Of a DNA stretch of 64,000 bases, positions 47,945 through 56,573 are shown piece by piece. Position 1 is the first letter of the stretch, and each line of letters begins with the position of its first letter. Origin of the DNA: Paucimonas lemoignei (lineage in GTDB: Bacteria > Pseudomonadota > Gammaproteobacteria > Burkholderiales > Burkholderiaceae_D); NCBI RefSeq assembly GCF_004342585.1, contig NZ_SLZQ01000002.1, positions 406,331 through 470,330 of the forward strand, written 5' to 3'. Made by a program: the position numbers and the translations under genes. The notes beneath the pieces were generated by a model. It was not told where the DNA came from. It saw only the letters and a list, made by a program, of their open reading frames with translations, and did not search any database.

Positions 47945-50900
47945 ATGGATACCAATCAGGCGATGCGCAAGCAATCAAACCTGCAGATGGCATCCCCGGA
48001 CAATACGCAAGAGCCGGGCATGCCGGCCGCAGCTACCGGAGATACCAGTCAGCAGGGTGGGATGGCCTTGCAGACCATCCGCGAAGCGATTGCCCGCGTT
48101 GAGGCCGAAGCCAAGGCCAAGGTCGCCGCAGAAAACCGCGCGCATGCCGAAGCCCGCGCACGCGCCCTCGCTGAAGACCAGGCGATTGCCGACGCCGCCG
48201 CCAGCGCGGAAGCCTACCAGCGCGCCAAGGCCGCCGAAGAAGCGATTGCCGTCAGTCGCGCCCGCCTGGAAGCCGAGCGTCAGGCTCGCCTCGCAAGCGA
48301 AGCAAAAATCGCCGCGGCCAGCCAGGAACTCACCGAGCTGCGCGCCCGCGCAGAAGCAGAAGAACTCGCTCGCCAGAAATCGGAAGAACGGATTCGCGCC
48401 GAACAGGAGGCACGCAAGCGCGCCTCCGAGCAGGCGGCAGCGGAAGCTGAGTTGGCTGCCAAGGCCGCCGAAGCGGCGCGATTGCTGGAACAGGAAACCG
48501 AGCAGGCACGCCGCCAGGTCGCCGAGCGTGTCGCTGCCGCCAAGGCTGCGCAGGCCGCTGCACAAGCCCGCGTGCGCGCCGAAGCCCGCATGGCGGAAAT
48601 CGCGCGTGAACGCGAGCGCAAGGAAAAGGAAGCGCATCAGACTGCCGAGACGCTCGTCGCGGCAAGCAATGATGTTCTGCAAAAGGCGCAGGAGCGCCAA
48701 CGCGCGGAGGCATTGGCCCTCGAATCCACCCTGAGCCGCGTTCCAGCGGAGGTGCATGCGGTGGAAGAGGCGCGTGCCCGTGCCGCGGTAGAGAAGGAAT
48801 ATGAGGCCATCGCCCAGGCCCGGATCGAGGCGGAGCGCAATGCCCTGGAAGCGGTGCGGATGCGATTGCAGGCCGAGCTAGACTTGCGCGACGCCGCGCT
48901 GCGCCGTGAACAGGCCGAAGCCCTGCGGGCGGTCACAGCCAAGGCGCGCCAGGAAGCCGAAACGCGCATTCGGCTCGCCACCGAAGCGCGGATCAAGGCC
49001 GAACGGGAATTGCAGGCATTTGCTATCGAGCGCGTGGAAGCCGAGCATCTGGCTGACGTCCGTGCGCAAGAGCGCCTGGCGGCGGAACGGGATGCCATTG
49101 TCGCAGCGCGGGAACGGGCGGAGATCGAGGCGCGCGCCACTGCTGCGGCCAAAGCCAAGGCTGATGAAGAAACGCATGCCCGGCAATTGGCGACCGAGCG
49201 TGCTGAACTGGAACGCGAGGCCAGGCAGCAAGCGGCCCTGCGTGCTGCTGCGGAAGAAGAGGCGGTCCGGCTTATGGCGGAGCAGGTAAAGCTGCAGCGT
49301 GCCGCGACCCAGGCTGCGCAAGAAAAGGCCGAGCAGGCGGCGGCGTTGGCTCGCCTGGAGCAGGAGCGTCTGACAGCCGAACAACATGCTGCCGAGGCAT
49401 TGCGGCAAAAGCGCGAGGCCGAGCAGGCTGCCGCGACGGAAGCGCAGGCGCGCTTGCGTGCCGAACAAGAGAAGACTGAACTCCTGCGTCAGCGCCAGCA
49501 AGCGGAACACCTTTCCAGGATCGCAGAGGAATCCGAAGCGTCCGCGGCCCGTATTGCGCTGACCAAGGCACAGGAGCAAGCCGAGCTGAACCGCGTATCT
49601 GCTCAGGCTGCAGTGGAAAAAGCCAGGCAGGCCACCGAATTGGCTCGCATCGAGCGTCATCGCATCATGCAGGAGCGCGAGGCGCAGGAAGCGCTGCAGA
49701 AGCGCATGAGAGCAGAAAAGGAGCGCGCGGAAAAGGCGGAGCGACTTGTCAAGCTGGAGCAGGAACGCCTTGCCGCTGAGCGGGCGGCCACAGCCGAAGC
49801 GGAGGCCGGTGCAATAGCTGCGCAAGAGCATGCTGAAGCAGCGCGCGCCAGGGAAGAGGCGGAGCGTGTTGCACGACAGGCTAGCGAAGCACAGGCGACT
49901 GCTACCAAACATCTTGCGGTGCAAATGCGCGAAAAGGCCGAGCACGAGCGCAAGGCAGCGCTTGCCGCATTGCGCCAGGCCCGCGAAGCGGCGGAACTGG
50001 CTCGTATCGAACGGGAACGCGCGATAGCCGAGCAGCGGGCGGCAAGAGTGCTGCAGGAAAAGCGTCTGGCTGAACAGGCTGCCATGCAGGCTGCCGAAGC
50101 AAGAGCCCGGGCCGACGAAGAACAGGCCGCATTGATGCGGCGGCAAGCTGAAGCAGAGGAGCAGGCTCACCGGATGCTGGAAGAGAAAAACGCCGTCCTG
50201 CGAAAAAAAGAGACAGCGGAGAAGGATGCGCAGAAGGCATATGAAGCGCAAGTCACTGCTGCCAAACATCTTGCTGCCCATGCAAAGGAAAAGGCGGAAC
50301 AGGAACGCAAAGCTGCGCGCGCTGCGCTACAAAGTGCGCGTGAAGCAGTTGAGCTAGCCCGCATCGAACAAGAACGTGCTGCCGCCGAACAGGCAGCGCT
50401 GCAGGCAATGCGGGAAAAAACACTCGCCGAACAGGCTGCCAGAGAGGAAGCGGAAGCTCGCATCAAGCTTGAACGGGAGCAGGCATCGCTGGCCCGGCAG
50501 CGCCAGGAGGCGGAACAGGAAGCGCGCGCCGCCGAACAGGCACGCCTGGAAGCCGAGCGCAAGGCACTGGAGGAAGCGCGCCAGCAAGCGCAGGCGGAGA
50601 ACGAGGCCGCGTCAATGCAGACGAAGTTGCAGGAAGAGAAGGCGCAGGCGCAAGCCTTGGCCCAGGAGCTTGTCAGCAAGCTGTCGCGACAATACGAAGA
50701 GGCAGAAGACTGGCACTGGCGCGCCGAGACACTGCTGGCAGAAGCGCCTGTACCCATCCCGGCAGCTCCTGCCGAAGACCCTGCGGGAGGGCGCAGGAAA
50801 CTGACAACCATGGCGCTGAGTGTGGCCGGCGTAGTTGGATTGGCGAGCGTGCTCGCCTGGTATGGTTCAAGTTCCGGCAACCAGACTGCGCAGCCGCAGT

Positions 50901-51091
50901 CAACGCCGGTAGTCACCACCTCTGTTGCAACTGCCGCAATTCCTTCTCCGGCGGCGGCAGATTTCCAGCCTGCGGAAGAAGCGACCGAAACCCGATTGAA
51001 CTTAAGTTATCAACTTGATTCGATGTCGCCATCTATCGGTGCTGAAGCTGCCGATTCCGTAGTGCCGGCTACCGCGACGCCGCAGGAATAG
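47945..51091 (+). CDS. Giant Ala/Glu/Arg-rich coiled-coil protein with C-terminal membrane anchor
   Basis: The 1048-residue protein is about 900 residues of nearly uninterrupted coiled coil, rich in Ala, Glu, Arg and Gln (units such as AEQAAREEAEARIKLERE). One membrane helix lies near residues 953-973 (MALSVAGVVGLASVLAWY), followed by a 75-residue Thr/Pro/Ala-rich tail. There is no signal peptide, so the rod should be cytoplasmic and the short tail periplasmic. Three tandem units of exactly 119 residues occupy about 528-884. It resembles TolA or structural coiled-coil proteins only in composition. It lies 132 bp downstream of the giant kinase on the same strand, with a GGGAG ribosome-binding site. 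The function is unknown. Confidence 0.8.
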   Translation: MDTNQAMRKQSNLQMASPDNTQEPGMPAAATGDTSQQGGMALQTIREAIARVEAEAKAKVAAENRAHAEARARALAEDQAIADAAASAEAYQRAKAAEEAIAVSRARLEAERQARLASEAKIAAASQELTELRARAEAEELARQKSEERIRAEQEARKRASEQAAAEAELAAKAAEAARLLEQETEQARRQVAERVAAAKAAQAAAQARVRAEARMAEIARERERKEKEAHQTAETLVAASNDVLQKAQERQRAEALALESTLSRVPAEVHAVEEARARAAVEKEYEAIAQARIEAERNALEAVRMRLQAELDLRDAALRREQAEALRAVTAKARQEAETRIRLATEARIKAERELQAFAIERVEAEHLADVRAQERLAAERDAIVAARERAEIEARATAAAKAKADEETHARQLATERAELEREARQQAALRAAAEEEAVRLMAEQVKLQRAATQAAQEKAEQAAALARLEQERLTAEQHAAEALRQKREAEQAAATEAQARLRAEQEKTELLRQRQQAEHLSRIAEESEASAARIALTKAQEQAELNRVSAQAAVEKARQATELARIERHRIMQEREAQEALQKRMRAEKERAEKAERLVKLEQERLAAERAATAEAEAGAIAAQEHAEAARAREEAERVARQASEAQATATKHLAVQMREKAEHERKAALAALRQAREAAELARIERERAIAEQRAARVLQEKRLAEQAAMQAAEARARADEEQAALMRRQAEAEEQAHRMLEEKNAVLRKKETAEKDAQKAYEAQVTAAKHLAAHAKEKAEQERKAARAALQSAREAVELARIEQERAAAEQAALQAMREKTLAEQAAREEAEARIKLEREQASLARQRQEAEQEARAAEQARLEAERKALEEARQQAQAENEAASMQTKLQEEKAQAQALAQELVSKLSRQYEEAEDWHWRAETLLAEAPVPIPAAPAEDPAGGRRKLTTMALSVAGVVGLASVLAWYGSSSGNQTAQPQSTPVVTTSVATAAIPSPAAADFQPAEEATETRLNLSYQLDSMSPSIGAEAADSVVPATATPQE
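49526..50596 (+). repeat. Three tandem 357-bp (119-codon) units in the coiled-coil gene
   Basis: Units start near 49526, 49883 and 50240. The landmark ELARIE occurs at 49637, 49994 and 50351, exactly 357 bp apart. Units 2 and 3 are clearly related (EAQATATKHLAVQ and EAQVTAAKHLAAH; AELARIERERAIAEQ and VELARIEQERAAAEQ); unit 1 is more diverged. A fourth, shorter relative lies 294 bp before unit 1's landmark. Confidence 0.75.
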
Positions 51092-51307
51092 ACGTCGAAC
51101 ACGGTATCAGCCGGATAATGATGTCACGCCTATAACGCATACAACATCTGGCGGCTTTATTTTGGAGTCCAGGCTTTGTCTTGAGAAACAAAGCTCTCGT
51201 CTCGGTATACAATGCCGATTCCGGCGTGCCGGTGGATACCTTTTACTATTAAAACAAGATCAATGAGAAATCCGTCTTTTCTGTTCAGTGCGGCATTTGA
51301 TTCAAGC

Positions 51308-52354
51308 ATGAGAAACCTGTACAACAAAACACTGTTAGTCAGCACACTGGCGGCCGCATTGATTGCTGCCCCCGCTTTTGCCGATGAGGCGGCGGATGTC
51401 GGCAAGCTCATGCGCGGCGGCCAATATGCTGAAGCCCTGAGCAAGGCCGATGCCTTTCTCGCGCAACACCCCAAGGATGCGCAGATGCGTTTCATGAAAG
51501 GGGTGATCCTGACAGAACAAGGCAAGACTGGCGACGCCATCGGCATCTTTACCAAACTGACGGCGGATTTCCCCGATCTGCCCGAGCCCTATAACAATCT
51601 GGCCGTGCTCTACGCATCCAGCGGCCAGTATGAGAAAGCCCGCGCGGCGCTGGATATGGCGATCCGAACCAATCCATCATATGCCACCGCTTATGAAAAC
51701 CTGGGCGATATTCATGCAAGACTGGCCAGCCAGGCGTATGACAAGGCCTTGCAGCTCGATTCCGGCAATGCGACGGCCAAGTCCAAATTGACTTTATTGC
51801 GCACGCTGGGCAGCCCCAATGCCAAGCCGTCATCGTCCGGCACCAAGGTGGCGATGGCGCCTCCGGCGGCAGTTCCGGCTCCCGCACCGGCCAAGCCTGC
51901 GCCGGCAGCACCGACAGAAAAAGCTGATGCGAAAACCGCGATGGTTGACAAGGCGCCGGCCAAATCCGCAAGCAAGCCCGAGCATGTTGCGAAAGCCGAA
52001 GCCGCACGCGACGATGAGCGTGATGACGTGCTGAAGGTAATTCATGCCTGGGCCAAGGCGTGGAGCAGTCAGGATGTCAAATCGTACCTGTCCTACTACA
52101 GCAATGATTTCCAGGCTCCGGGCGGGCAATCACGGGCTGCCTGGGCAGATGGGCGTCGTGCACGTATCGTTGGCAAAGAAACCATCAATGTCAAAGTCGA
52201 ATCGCCGCAGATCACAGTCAACGGCAATACTGCCACTGCCAAATTCCGTCAGGTTTATGTGTCGGATAAATTGAAGGCCGACAGCCGCAAGACGCTGGTC
52301 TTCACCAAGCAGGGTGGCAAGTGGCAAATCAAGCAGGAGCGCGCAGGTAGCTGA
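51308..52354 (+). CDS. Exported TPR protein with C-terminal NTF2-like (Cds6-type) domain
   Basis: The 348-residue protein starts with a signal peptide (KTLLVSTLAAALIAAPAFA), then TPR repeats (LMRGGQYAEALSKADAFLAQ, EPYNNLAVLYASSGQYEKAR). A Pro/Ala-rich linker is followed by a C-terminal NTF2-like domain (VIHAWAKAWSSQDVKSYLSY, with GGKWQIKQE at the end). The same kind of domain closes the next gene's product. I chose the ATG at 51308 for the best signal peptide; an in-frame ATG at 51263 would add 15 residues. Its stop overlaps the transpeptidase start (TGATG), so the two are coupled. It probably acts with that enzyme at the cell wall, which is inferred. Confidence 0.85.
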   Translation: MRNLYNKTLLVSTLAAALIAAPAFADEAADVGKLMRGGQYAEALSKADAFLAQHPKDAQMRFMKGVILTEQGKTGDAIGIFTKLTADFPDLPEPYNNLAVLYASSGQYEKARAALDMAIRTNPSYATAYENLGDIHARLASQAYDKALQLDSGNATAKSKLTLLRTLGSPNAKPSSSGTKVAMAPPAAVPAPAPAKPAPAAPTEKADAKTAMVDKAPAKSASKPEHVAKAEAARDDERDDVLKVIHAWAKAWSSQDVKSYLSYYSNDFQAPGGQSRAAWADGRRARIVGKETINVKVESPQITVNGNTATAKFRQVYVSDKLKADSRKTLVFTKQGGKWQIKQERAGS

Positions 52355-53613
52355 TGTTGTGTCATAGAGTAAAAACGGCAGCGCATTCGGCTGCCGACCT
52401 GGTGCGCTTGCGGGCTGTTTCCTGCACCTTGTTGCTGGCTGCCGGCTGCTGGCTGGGTAGTCCGCTTGCATTCGCACAAGCGCGTCAGCCGCAAGCAGCG
52501 AGCGCCGCCAAGCCAGATCCCGAAGCCTTGTTGTTGGAAGTGTACAAAGACCTGGGCGCCAACCGCCTGCGCGAGGCGCAAGCCAAGGCCGATGCGCTGG
52601 TGGAGGCTTACCCGACTTTCCGTCTCGGGCAACTGATCCGTGGTGATCTGCTGCAGCTGCATACTCGGCCGATTTCCACTTTGGGCGCAGCGCCCAATGC
52701 TCCCGAAGACAAGCTGAAAAACCTGCGCGACGAAGCTCGGGCGCGCCTGAAATGGCTGCGTGAAAAGCCCGACCGCAATCTTGTGCCGCGTTTCGTCCTG
52801 CAATTGCGCGACGATCAGAAGCAGGTTCTGGTGGTCGATGCCAAGCGCTCGCGCCTGTACGTCTACGAGAACCAGCGTGGCCGCCTCAAATTCAACACGG
52901 ATTACTACATCAGCCAAGGCAAGTTAGGCATCAACAAGCTCAAGGAAGGGGACCAGCGTACGCCCATCGGCGTGTACTACATTACCCAGCGCGTCCCGGG
53001 CAACAAGCTGCCTGACTTTTACGGCACCGGCGCTTTGCCGATCAATTATCCCAACGAGTGGGACAAGCTCAATGGCCGCAGTGGTTCGGGCATCTGGCTG
53101 CATGGCGTCCCCAGCGACAGCTACAGCCGGCCGCCGCTGTCTTCCGACGGCTGCGTGGTGCTCACCAATACCGATTTGAACGAGCTTTACCAAACCGTGG
53201 AAGCCGGCAAAACGCCGGTGGTGATCGCGGACCGCGTCGAGTTCGTCACCCGCAGCAAGCTGGAAAGCGAGCGTAACCTTGCCAACCGGCTGATAACGGA
53301 ATGGCGCCGCGATTTCGAAAGCCTGGACGTTGCCAGAGTCATGGCTAACTATTCACGGCAGTACAAATCCGAACGAGGTGAAAATCTCCAAGCCCTGAGC
53401 GCCAAATACCAGAAGATTCTGAAGGGCGTGAAAAAGATTTCGATGCAGATCGAGGATTCCACCTTCTTTTTGTATCCGGGGCGGGATGATCTGATCGTCA
53501 GCACCTTTACCCAGGAAACGACCGTCGGCAAGATGCGCAGCTCGGCACGCAAGCGCCAGTACTGGGCGCGGGAAGGCGGCCAGTGGAAGATCATTTCCGA
53601 AACCAATCTGTAA
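52354..53613 (+). CDS. L,D-transpeptidase (YkuD family) with C-terminal NTF2-like domain
   Basis: The 419-residue exported protein has a hydrophobic N-terminal signal (AVSCTLLLAAGCWLGSPLAFA) and a YkuD domain with the active site GIWLHGVPSDS (His250) and LSSDGCVVLTN (Cys267). After the catalytic domain comes an NTF2-like domain (LITEWRRDFESLDVARVMAN, ending GGQWKIISETNL), which resembles the end of the upstream TPR protein. L,D-transpeptidases cross-link peptidoglycan or attach or release proteins on it. Which reaction occurs here is not shown. An LAAGC in the signal region could be read as a lipobox, but the following residues do not favour it. A strong terminator follows. Confidence 0.92.
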   Translation: MLCHRVKTAAHSAADLVRLRAVSCTLLLAAGCWLGSPLAFAQARQPQAASAAKPDPEALLLEVYKDLGANRLREAQAKADALVEAYPTFRLGQLIRGDLLQLHTRPISTLGAAPNAPEDKLKNLRDEARARLKWLREKPDRNLVPRFVLQLRDDQKQVLVVDAKRSRLYVYENQRGRLKFNTDYYISQGKLGINKLKEGDQRTPIGVYYITQRVPGNKLPDFYGTGALPINYPNEWDKLNGRSGSGIWLHGVPSDSYSRPPLSSDGCVVLTNTDLNELYQTVEAGKTPVVIADRVEFVTRSKLESERNLANRLITEWRRDFESLDVARVMANYSRQYKSERGENLQALSAKYQKILKGVKKISMQIEDSTFFLYPGRDDLIVSTFTQETTVGKMRSSARKRQYWAREGGQWKIISETNL

Positions 53614-53637
53614 TTCGCCGCAGGTTTGATGAATGTT

Positions 53638-53662
53638 ACGGCCGCCAAGCGCGGCCGTTTTT
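53638..53662 (+). terminator. Intrinsic terminator after the L,D-transpeptidase gene
   Basis: ACGGCCGC (53638-53645) pairs with GCGGCCGT (53651-53658) around a 5-base loop and continues into TTTTATTTTC. It lies 25 bp after the stop codon. Confidence 0.9.
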
Positions 53663-53729
53663 ATTTTCTTTCATTTTTGAAAGAACAAGTCTATTCTTGG
53701 GGTAACCACCTTAATCATTCGGAGGCATT

Positions 53730-55004
53730 ATGGCGATCCAATTCCTCCACGCCGCCACGGCCAGCAAGCTGCCTGTTTCCGCATGTTTCATGACGCGCCA
53801 ACCAGTCCTGGATCGACGTCAGGAAGCCGTCGCATTCGACCTGTCGTTTTATTCAGCTGACAGCCAGGATAATCAGGCCGGAAGTGGCGCTGTCATTCAA
53901 CAGATCCTGGCGCATTTCAACGAGCTTGATCTAGTCAAGACAGTCGGTGAGCTGCGCGGATTCATCGATGTCGACAGCGCGACGATAATGAGCGATGTCT
54001 TTACGCATATCCCCCGGACCAAGTTCATTTTCAATCTTGATGCCGCTGTCCCGATAACCGACGAGTTGCTGGCACGCCTGTCGCAGTTGCAGGGCCAAGG
54101 TTTCCTGTTCAGCGTGAATGAGGCAATGGGCGATGGCGACAGTCTGGCCAAATTGCTTCCCATGATGGAAGTGGTGAGATTCGATATGCGCCGCTTCACG
54201 CGGGAAGAGCTGGTGCAGCGGACGTCGCAGCCGCAGTTGGCCGACAAGAGGCTGCTGGCTGATCACGTCGACACGCTCGCGCAGTTCGAGGCATGCCTGG
54301 CGCTCGGCTTCGATTACGTGCATGGATATTATTTCGCCCACCCGGTCATCCATCCCGACCACAAGCTGGCCCCGTCGCAGGCGGCAATCATCGATATCAT
54401 CGCGCTGATTTCCGGCGAAGCCGACAGCACGGAGATCGAGGCGCATATCAAGCGCGACGTATCGCTGAGCCTGAACCTGCTCAGACTGGTGAACACCGCT
54501 GCCGTCGGCATGCATCGCATCGATTCCTTGCGCCAGGCATTGATGGTCCTTGGTCGCAAGCAGCTGGCAAACTGGCTGCAAGTCTTGCTGTATGCCGAAG
54601 CTCACGAAAACGCGCCAGGCGTCAAACCCTTGCTCATGCTGGCGACCAACCGCGGCAAATTGCTGGAGCTGATCGCATTGCGCCACCGGCCCGGCAATCG
54701 CGGTATCGCCGATGCCGCGTTCACGGTCGGGATTATGTCCCTGATGGATGCGCTGTTCGGCATGCCGATGCCGGAAATCGTGCAGCAGATTCCGGTAGTC
54801 GAAGAAATCGGTGAAGCCTTGCTGGAGCGGCGAGGGTACTTCGGCGAGTTGCTCGCATTGGCTGAAGCGCTGGAGCGGCGCGAGAGCCCTGCATTGCTGT
54901 TGCCCATGCTGGACAAATTCCAGCTGGATTGCGACAGCCTGTACCTATTGCAGACCGAGGCCTTCGAGTGGAGCAATAACGTTTCGCAGGCCATGCATCC
55001 ATGA
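53730..55004 (+). CDS. EAL-HDOD protein (YuxH-like) with a lost EAL motif
   Basis: The 424-residue protein has an N-terminal EAL-type domain (FMTRQPVLDRRQEAVAFDLSFY) and a C-terminal HDOD domain (LVNTAAVGMHRIDSLRQALM, LGRKQLANWLQVLLYAEA). In active phosphodiesterases the first domain has E-x-L; here the position reads DLS, and other metal-binding residues are also not apparent. It is therefore unlikely to break cyclic di-GMP and may act as a binding or signalling adaptor, as inferred for other EAL-HDOD proteins. It has a GGAGG ribosome-binding site and stands alone between two terminators. Confidence 0.9.
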   Translation: MAIQFLHAATASKLPVSACFMTRQPVLDRRQEAVAFDLSFYSADSQDNQAGSGAVIQQILAHFNELDLVKTVGELRGFIDVDSATIMSDVFTHIPRTKFIFNLDAAVPITDELLARLSQLQGQGFLFSVNEAMGDGDSLAKLLPMMEVVRFDMRRFTREELVQRTSQPQLADKRLLADHVDTLAQFEACLALGFDYVHGYYFAHPVIHPDHKLAPSQAAIIDIIALISGEADSTEIEAHIKRDVSLSLNLLRLVNTAAVGMHRIDSLRQALMVLGRKQLANWLQVLLYAEAHENAPGVKPLLMLATNRGKLLELIALRHRPGNRGIADAAFTVGIMSLMDALFGMPMPEIVQQIPVVEEIGEALLERRGYFGELLALAEALERRESPALLLPMLDKFQLDCDSLYLLQTEAFEWSNNVSQAMHP

Positions 55005-55044
55005 TCGCTGCATGAGGATGCGAAGAAAAGGAGTCCGGAAACGA

Positions 55045-55070
55045 CAAAGGCTTCCTTGCGGAAGCCTTTG
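55045..55070. terminator. Bidirectional hairpin between EAL-HDOD gene and tRNA-Lys
   Basis: An 11-bp perfect stem (CAAAGGCTTCC at 55045-55055, GGAAGCCTTTG at 55060-55070) closes a 4-base loop that is GCAA (GNRA type) on the minus strand. It sits between two convergent transcripts. T-runs are weak on both sides. Confidence 0.65.
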
Positions 55071-55087
55071 AGTTACTGCTTATATCT

Positions 55088-55163
55088 TGGTAGGCCGTGC
55101 GGGATTCGAACCTGCGACCAACGGATTAAAAGTCCGCTGCTCTACCAGCTGAGCTAACGACCC
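55088..55163 (-). tRNA. tRNA-Lys (UUU anticodon)
   Basis: The 76-base minus-strand sequence starts GGGTCGTTAGCTCAGCTGGT and ends in an encoded CCA. The acceptor arm pairs GGGUCGU with ACGGCCU (including wobbles). The anticodon loop is CUUUUAA with anticodon UUU, and the T arm is GCAGGTTCGAATCCCGC. A strong promoter lies directly upstream and a hairpin follows. Confidence 0.97.
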
Positions 55164-55173
55164 GAAGAACAAA

Positions 55174-55203
55174 ATTATAGCGGCCGATCCGATAGCCTGT
55201 CAA
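55174..55203 (-). promoter_or_regulatory. Promoter of tRNA-Lys
   Basis: On the minus strand a perfect TTGACA (55203-55198) and a perfect TATAAT (55179-55174) are separated by 18 bp. Transcription would begin a few bases before the mature tRNA 5' end at 55163. Confidence 0.85.
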
Positions 55204-55257
55204 TGCATTATGAATTGCCTGCGTTAAAAAACTTTAGCTGCGCCGGCAATCAACTGC

Positions 55258-56016
55258 TTACTTCAGAATCGCCAGGCGCTCCTTGGCGGTTTGCGCTGCT
55301 TCCGTACCGGGGTATTTCGCGACCAGGCTTTCCAGGGTTTTCTTGGTTGCAGCCCGATCCTTCAATTCAAGCTGGCAGGTAGCGATGGTCAGCATGGCAT
55401 CCGCCGCTTTCGGATGATCGGGAAAATTCTTCACGATCGCCTGATGCGCCGTAATGGCGTTACGGTAGTCACGCAGCGCGTAGTAGCTATTGCCCAGCAT
55501 ATACTGGGCATTGGCCACGTAGCCGGATTGCGGCCAGCGTTTCACGAAGTCGGCCAGTGCTGCCGCGGCCGACTTGTAGTCCCCCCCGTTGAATGCCGCC
55601 ATTGCGGCGTCATAGGATTTCTGCTCGGCAGGGTCAACGCTGATTTCCTTGCCATCGACCGTCACTCGCTGCGGTTCCAGTTTGCGCAGGCGATTGTCGA
55701 GATCCACGTAAAAATCCTTCTGCCGCTGCTGCGCATTCGCCAGTTCATTGGTCAAGACCTCGACCTGGCCACGCAGCTTGGCGATTTCCTGGCGCAATTG
55801 CTCGTTCTGGTTCGCCAGTTCGAGCACGCTTTTCTGGCTAGCCTTGCTATCCAGTTGGGCGGCATTTTCCTTCTGGTTGGCCTCGACCTTGGTGCGCAAA
55901 TCGATGATGGCTTTGCGCGCCTCGTCGTCACCGAACAAGGCATGGGCCGGCAGAGGCGCCAGGGAGGCTGCCGCCAGGCAGGCGGCAGCGAGAGCGGGGG
56001 AGACTAGCGTCTTCAT
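55258..56016 (-). CDS. cpoB: Cell division coordinator CpoB (YbgF), Tol-Pal system
   Basis: CpoB is a periplasmic protein that links Tol-Pal action with peptidoglycan synthesis at the septum. The 252-residue protein has a signal peptide ending in PAHA, a trimerising coiled coil (QNEQLRQEIAKLRGQVEVLT) and C-terminal TPR repeats (AFNGGDYKSAAAALADFVKR, YMLGNSYYALRDYRNAITAH). Its ATG overlaps the pal stop by one base. It is the last protein gene of the tol-pal cluster, and tRNA-Lys follows downstream. Confidence 0.95.
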   Translation of the reverse strand: MKTLVSPALAAACLAAASLAPLPAHALFGDDEARKAIIDLRTKVEANQKENAAQLDSKASQKSVLELANQNEQLRQEIAKLRGQVEVLTNELANAQQRQKDFYVDLDNRLRKLEPQRVTVDGKEISVDPAEQKSYDAAMAAFNGGDYKSAAAALADFVKRWPQSGYVANAQYMLGNSYYALRDYRNAITAHQAIVKNFPDHPKAADAMLTIATCQLELKDRAATKKTLESLVAKYPGTEAAQTAKERLAILK

Positions 56017-56540
56017 TATTGATAGACCAGGTCAGCGCGGCGGTTTTCGGCCCAAGAGGATTCGTCGTGGCCTTCAGCCTTCGGCTTTTCCTTGCCAAAC
56101 GAAACGGCTTCCATCTGTGCTTCCGGCACGCCCAGCAGCGACAGTGCCTTGCGCACGGCTTCGGCACGCTTCTGGCCCAGTGCCAGGTTGTACTCGCGGC
56201 CACCGCGCTCATCGGTATTACCCTGGATGACGACTTTGCGGCCCTTGTTCGCGACCAGATACTTGGCGTGGGCTTCGACGACAGGCTGGGCTTCCGCCTT
56301 CAGCGTGTAGCTGTCCAGGTCAAAGTAAAAGCTGCGTTGTGCCAGTGCGCCCTTGGCATCCTTCAGCGGATCGGTCGACTGGGTATCGACGGTGCCGACG
56401 TTGCGGCTGCTGTCGGTACCCTGGGTGCCCTTGGCGTCACGGTTTTCGATCGGGGCCTGGTCGTTCAGCGGCGTGGACGAGCATGCTGCCAGCGCCAGAG
56501 CGCTGCACAGAATAAAAGCGGAGGTAGAGAGTTTTTGCAT
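56016..56540 (-). CDS. pal: Peptidoglycan-associated lipoprotein Pal
   Basis: Pal is an outer-membrane lipoprotein that grips peptidoglycan and is pulled by TolB and the TolQRA motor during division. The 174-residue precursor has a lipobox LALAACSS with Cys20, to be processed by LspA. Its OmpA-like domain contains YFDLDSYTLK, VIQGNTDERGGREYNLALGQ and RAEAVRKAL. It lies 33 bp after tolB and overlaps cpoB. Confidence 0.97.
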   Translation of the reverse strand: MQKLSTSAFILCSALALAACSSTPLNDQAPIENRDAKGTQGTDSSRNVGTVDTQSTDPLKDAKGALAQRSFYFDLDSYTLKAEAQPVVEAHAKYLVANKGRKVVIQGNTDERGGREYNLALGQKRAEAVRKALSLLGVPEAQMEAVSFGKEKPKAEGHDESSWAENRRADLVYQ

Positions 56541-56573
56541 GTTGAATGCTCCTTCAGTTGCAGGTGTGATGAA

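Noticed and set aside
48878..50281. 467-codon minus-strand frame opposite the coiled-coil gene
   Set aside because: Its Leu/Phe/Cys/Arg-rich composition is the mirror of Ala/Glu/Gln codons in the repetitive coiled-coil gene. It has no ribosome-binding site and no domain.
48000..50700. Possible mobile element or phage tape-measure gene
   Set aside because: The repetitive coiled coil suggested a tape measure, but no phage genes, integrase or att-like repeats lie nearby, and the C-terminal membrane helix with a periplasmic tail does not fit.
52430..52480. Lipobox (LAAGC) in the L,D-transpeptidase signal region
   Set aside because: Residues after the Cys continue as hydrophobic signal sequence ending in LAFA, so ordinary signal peptidase I cleavage fits better.
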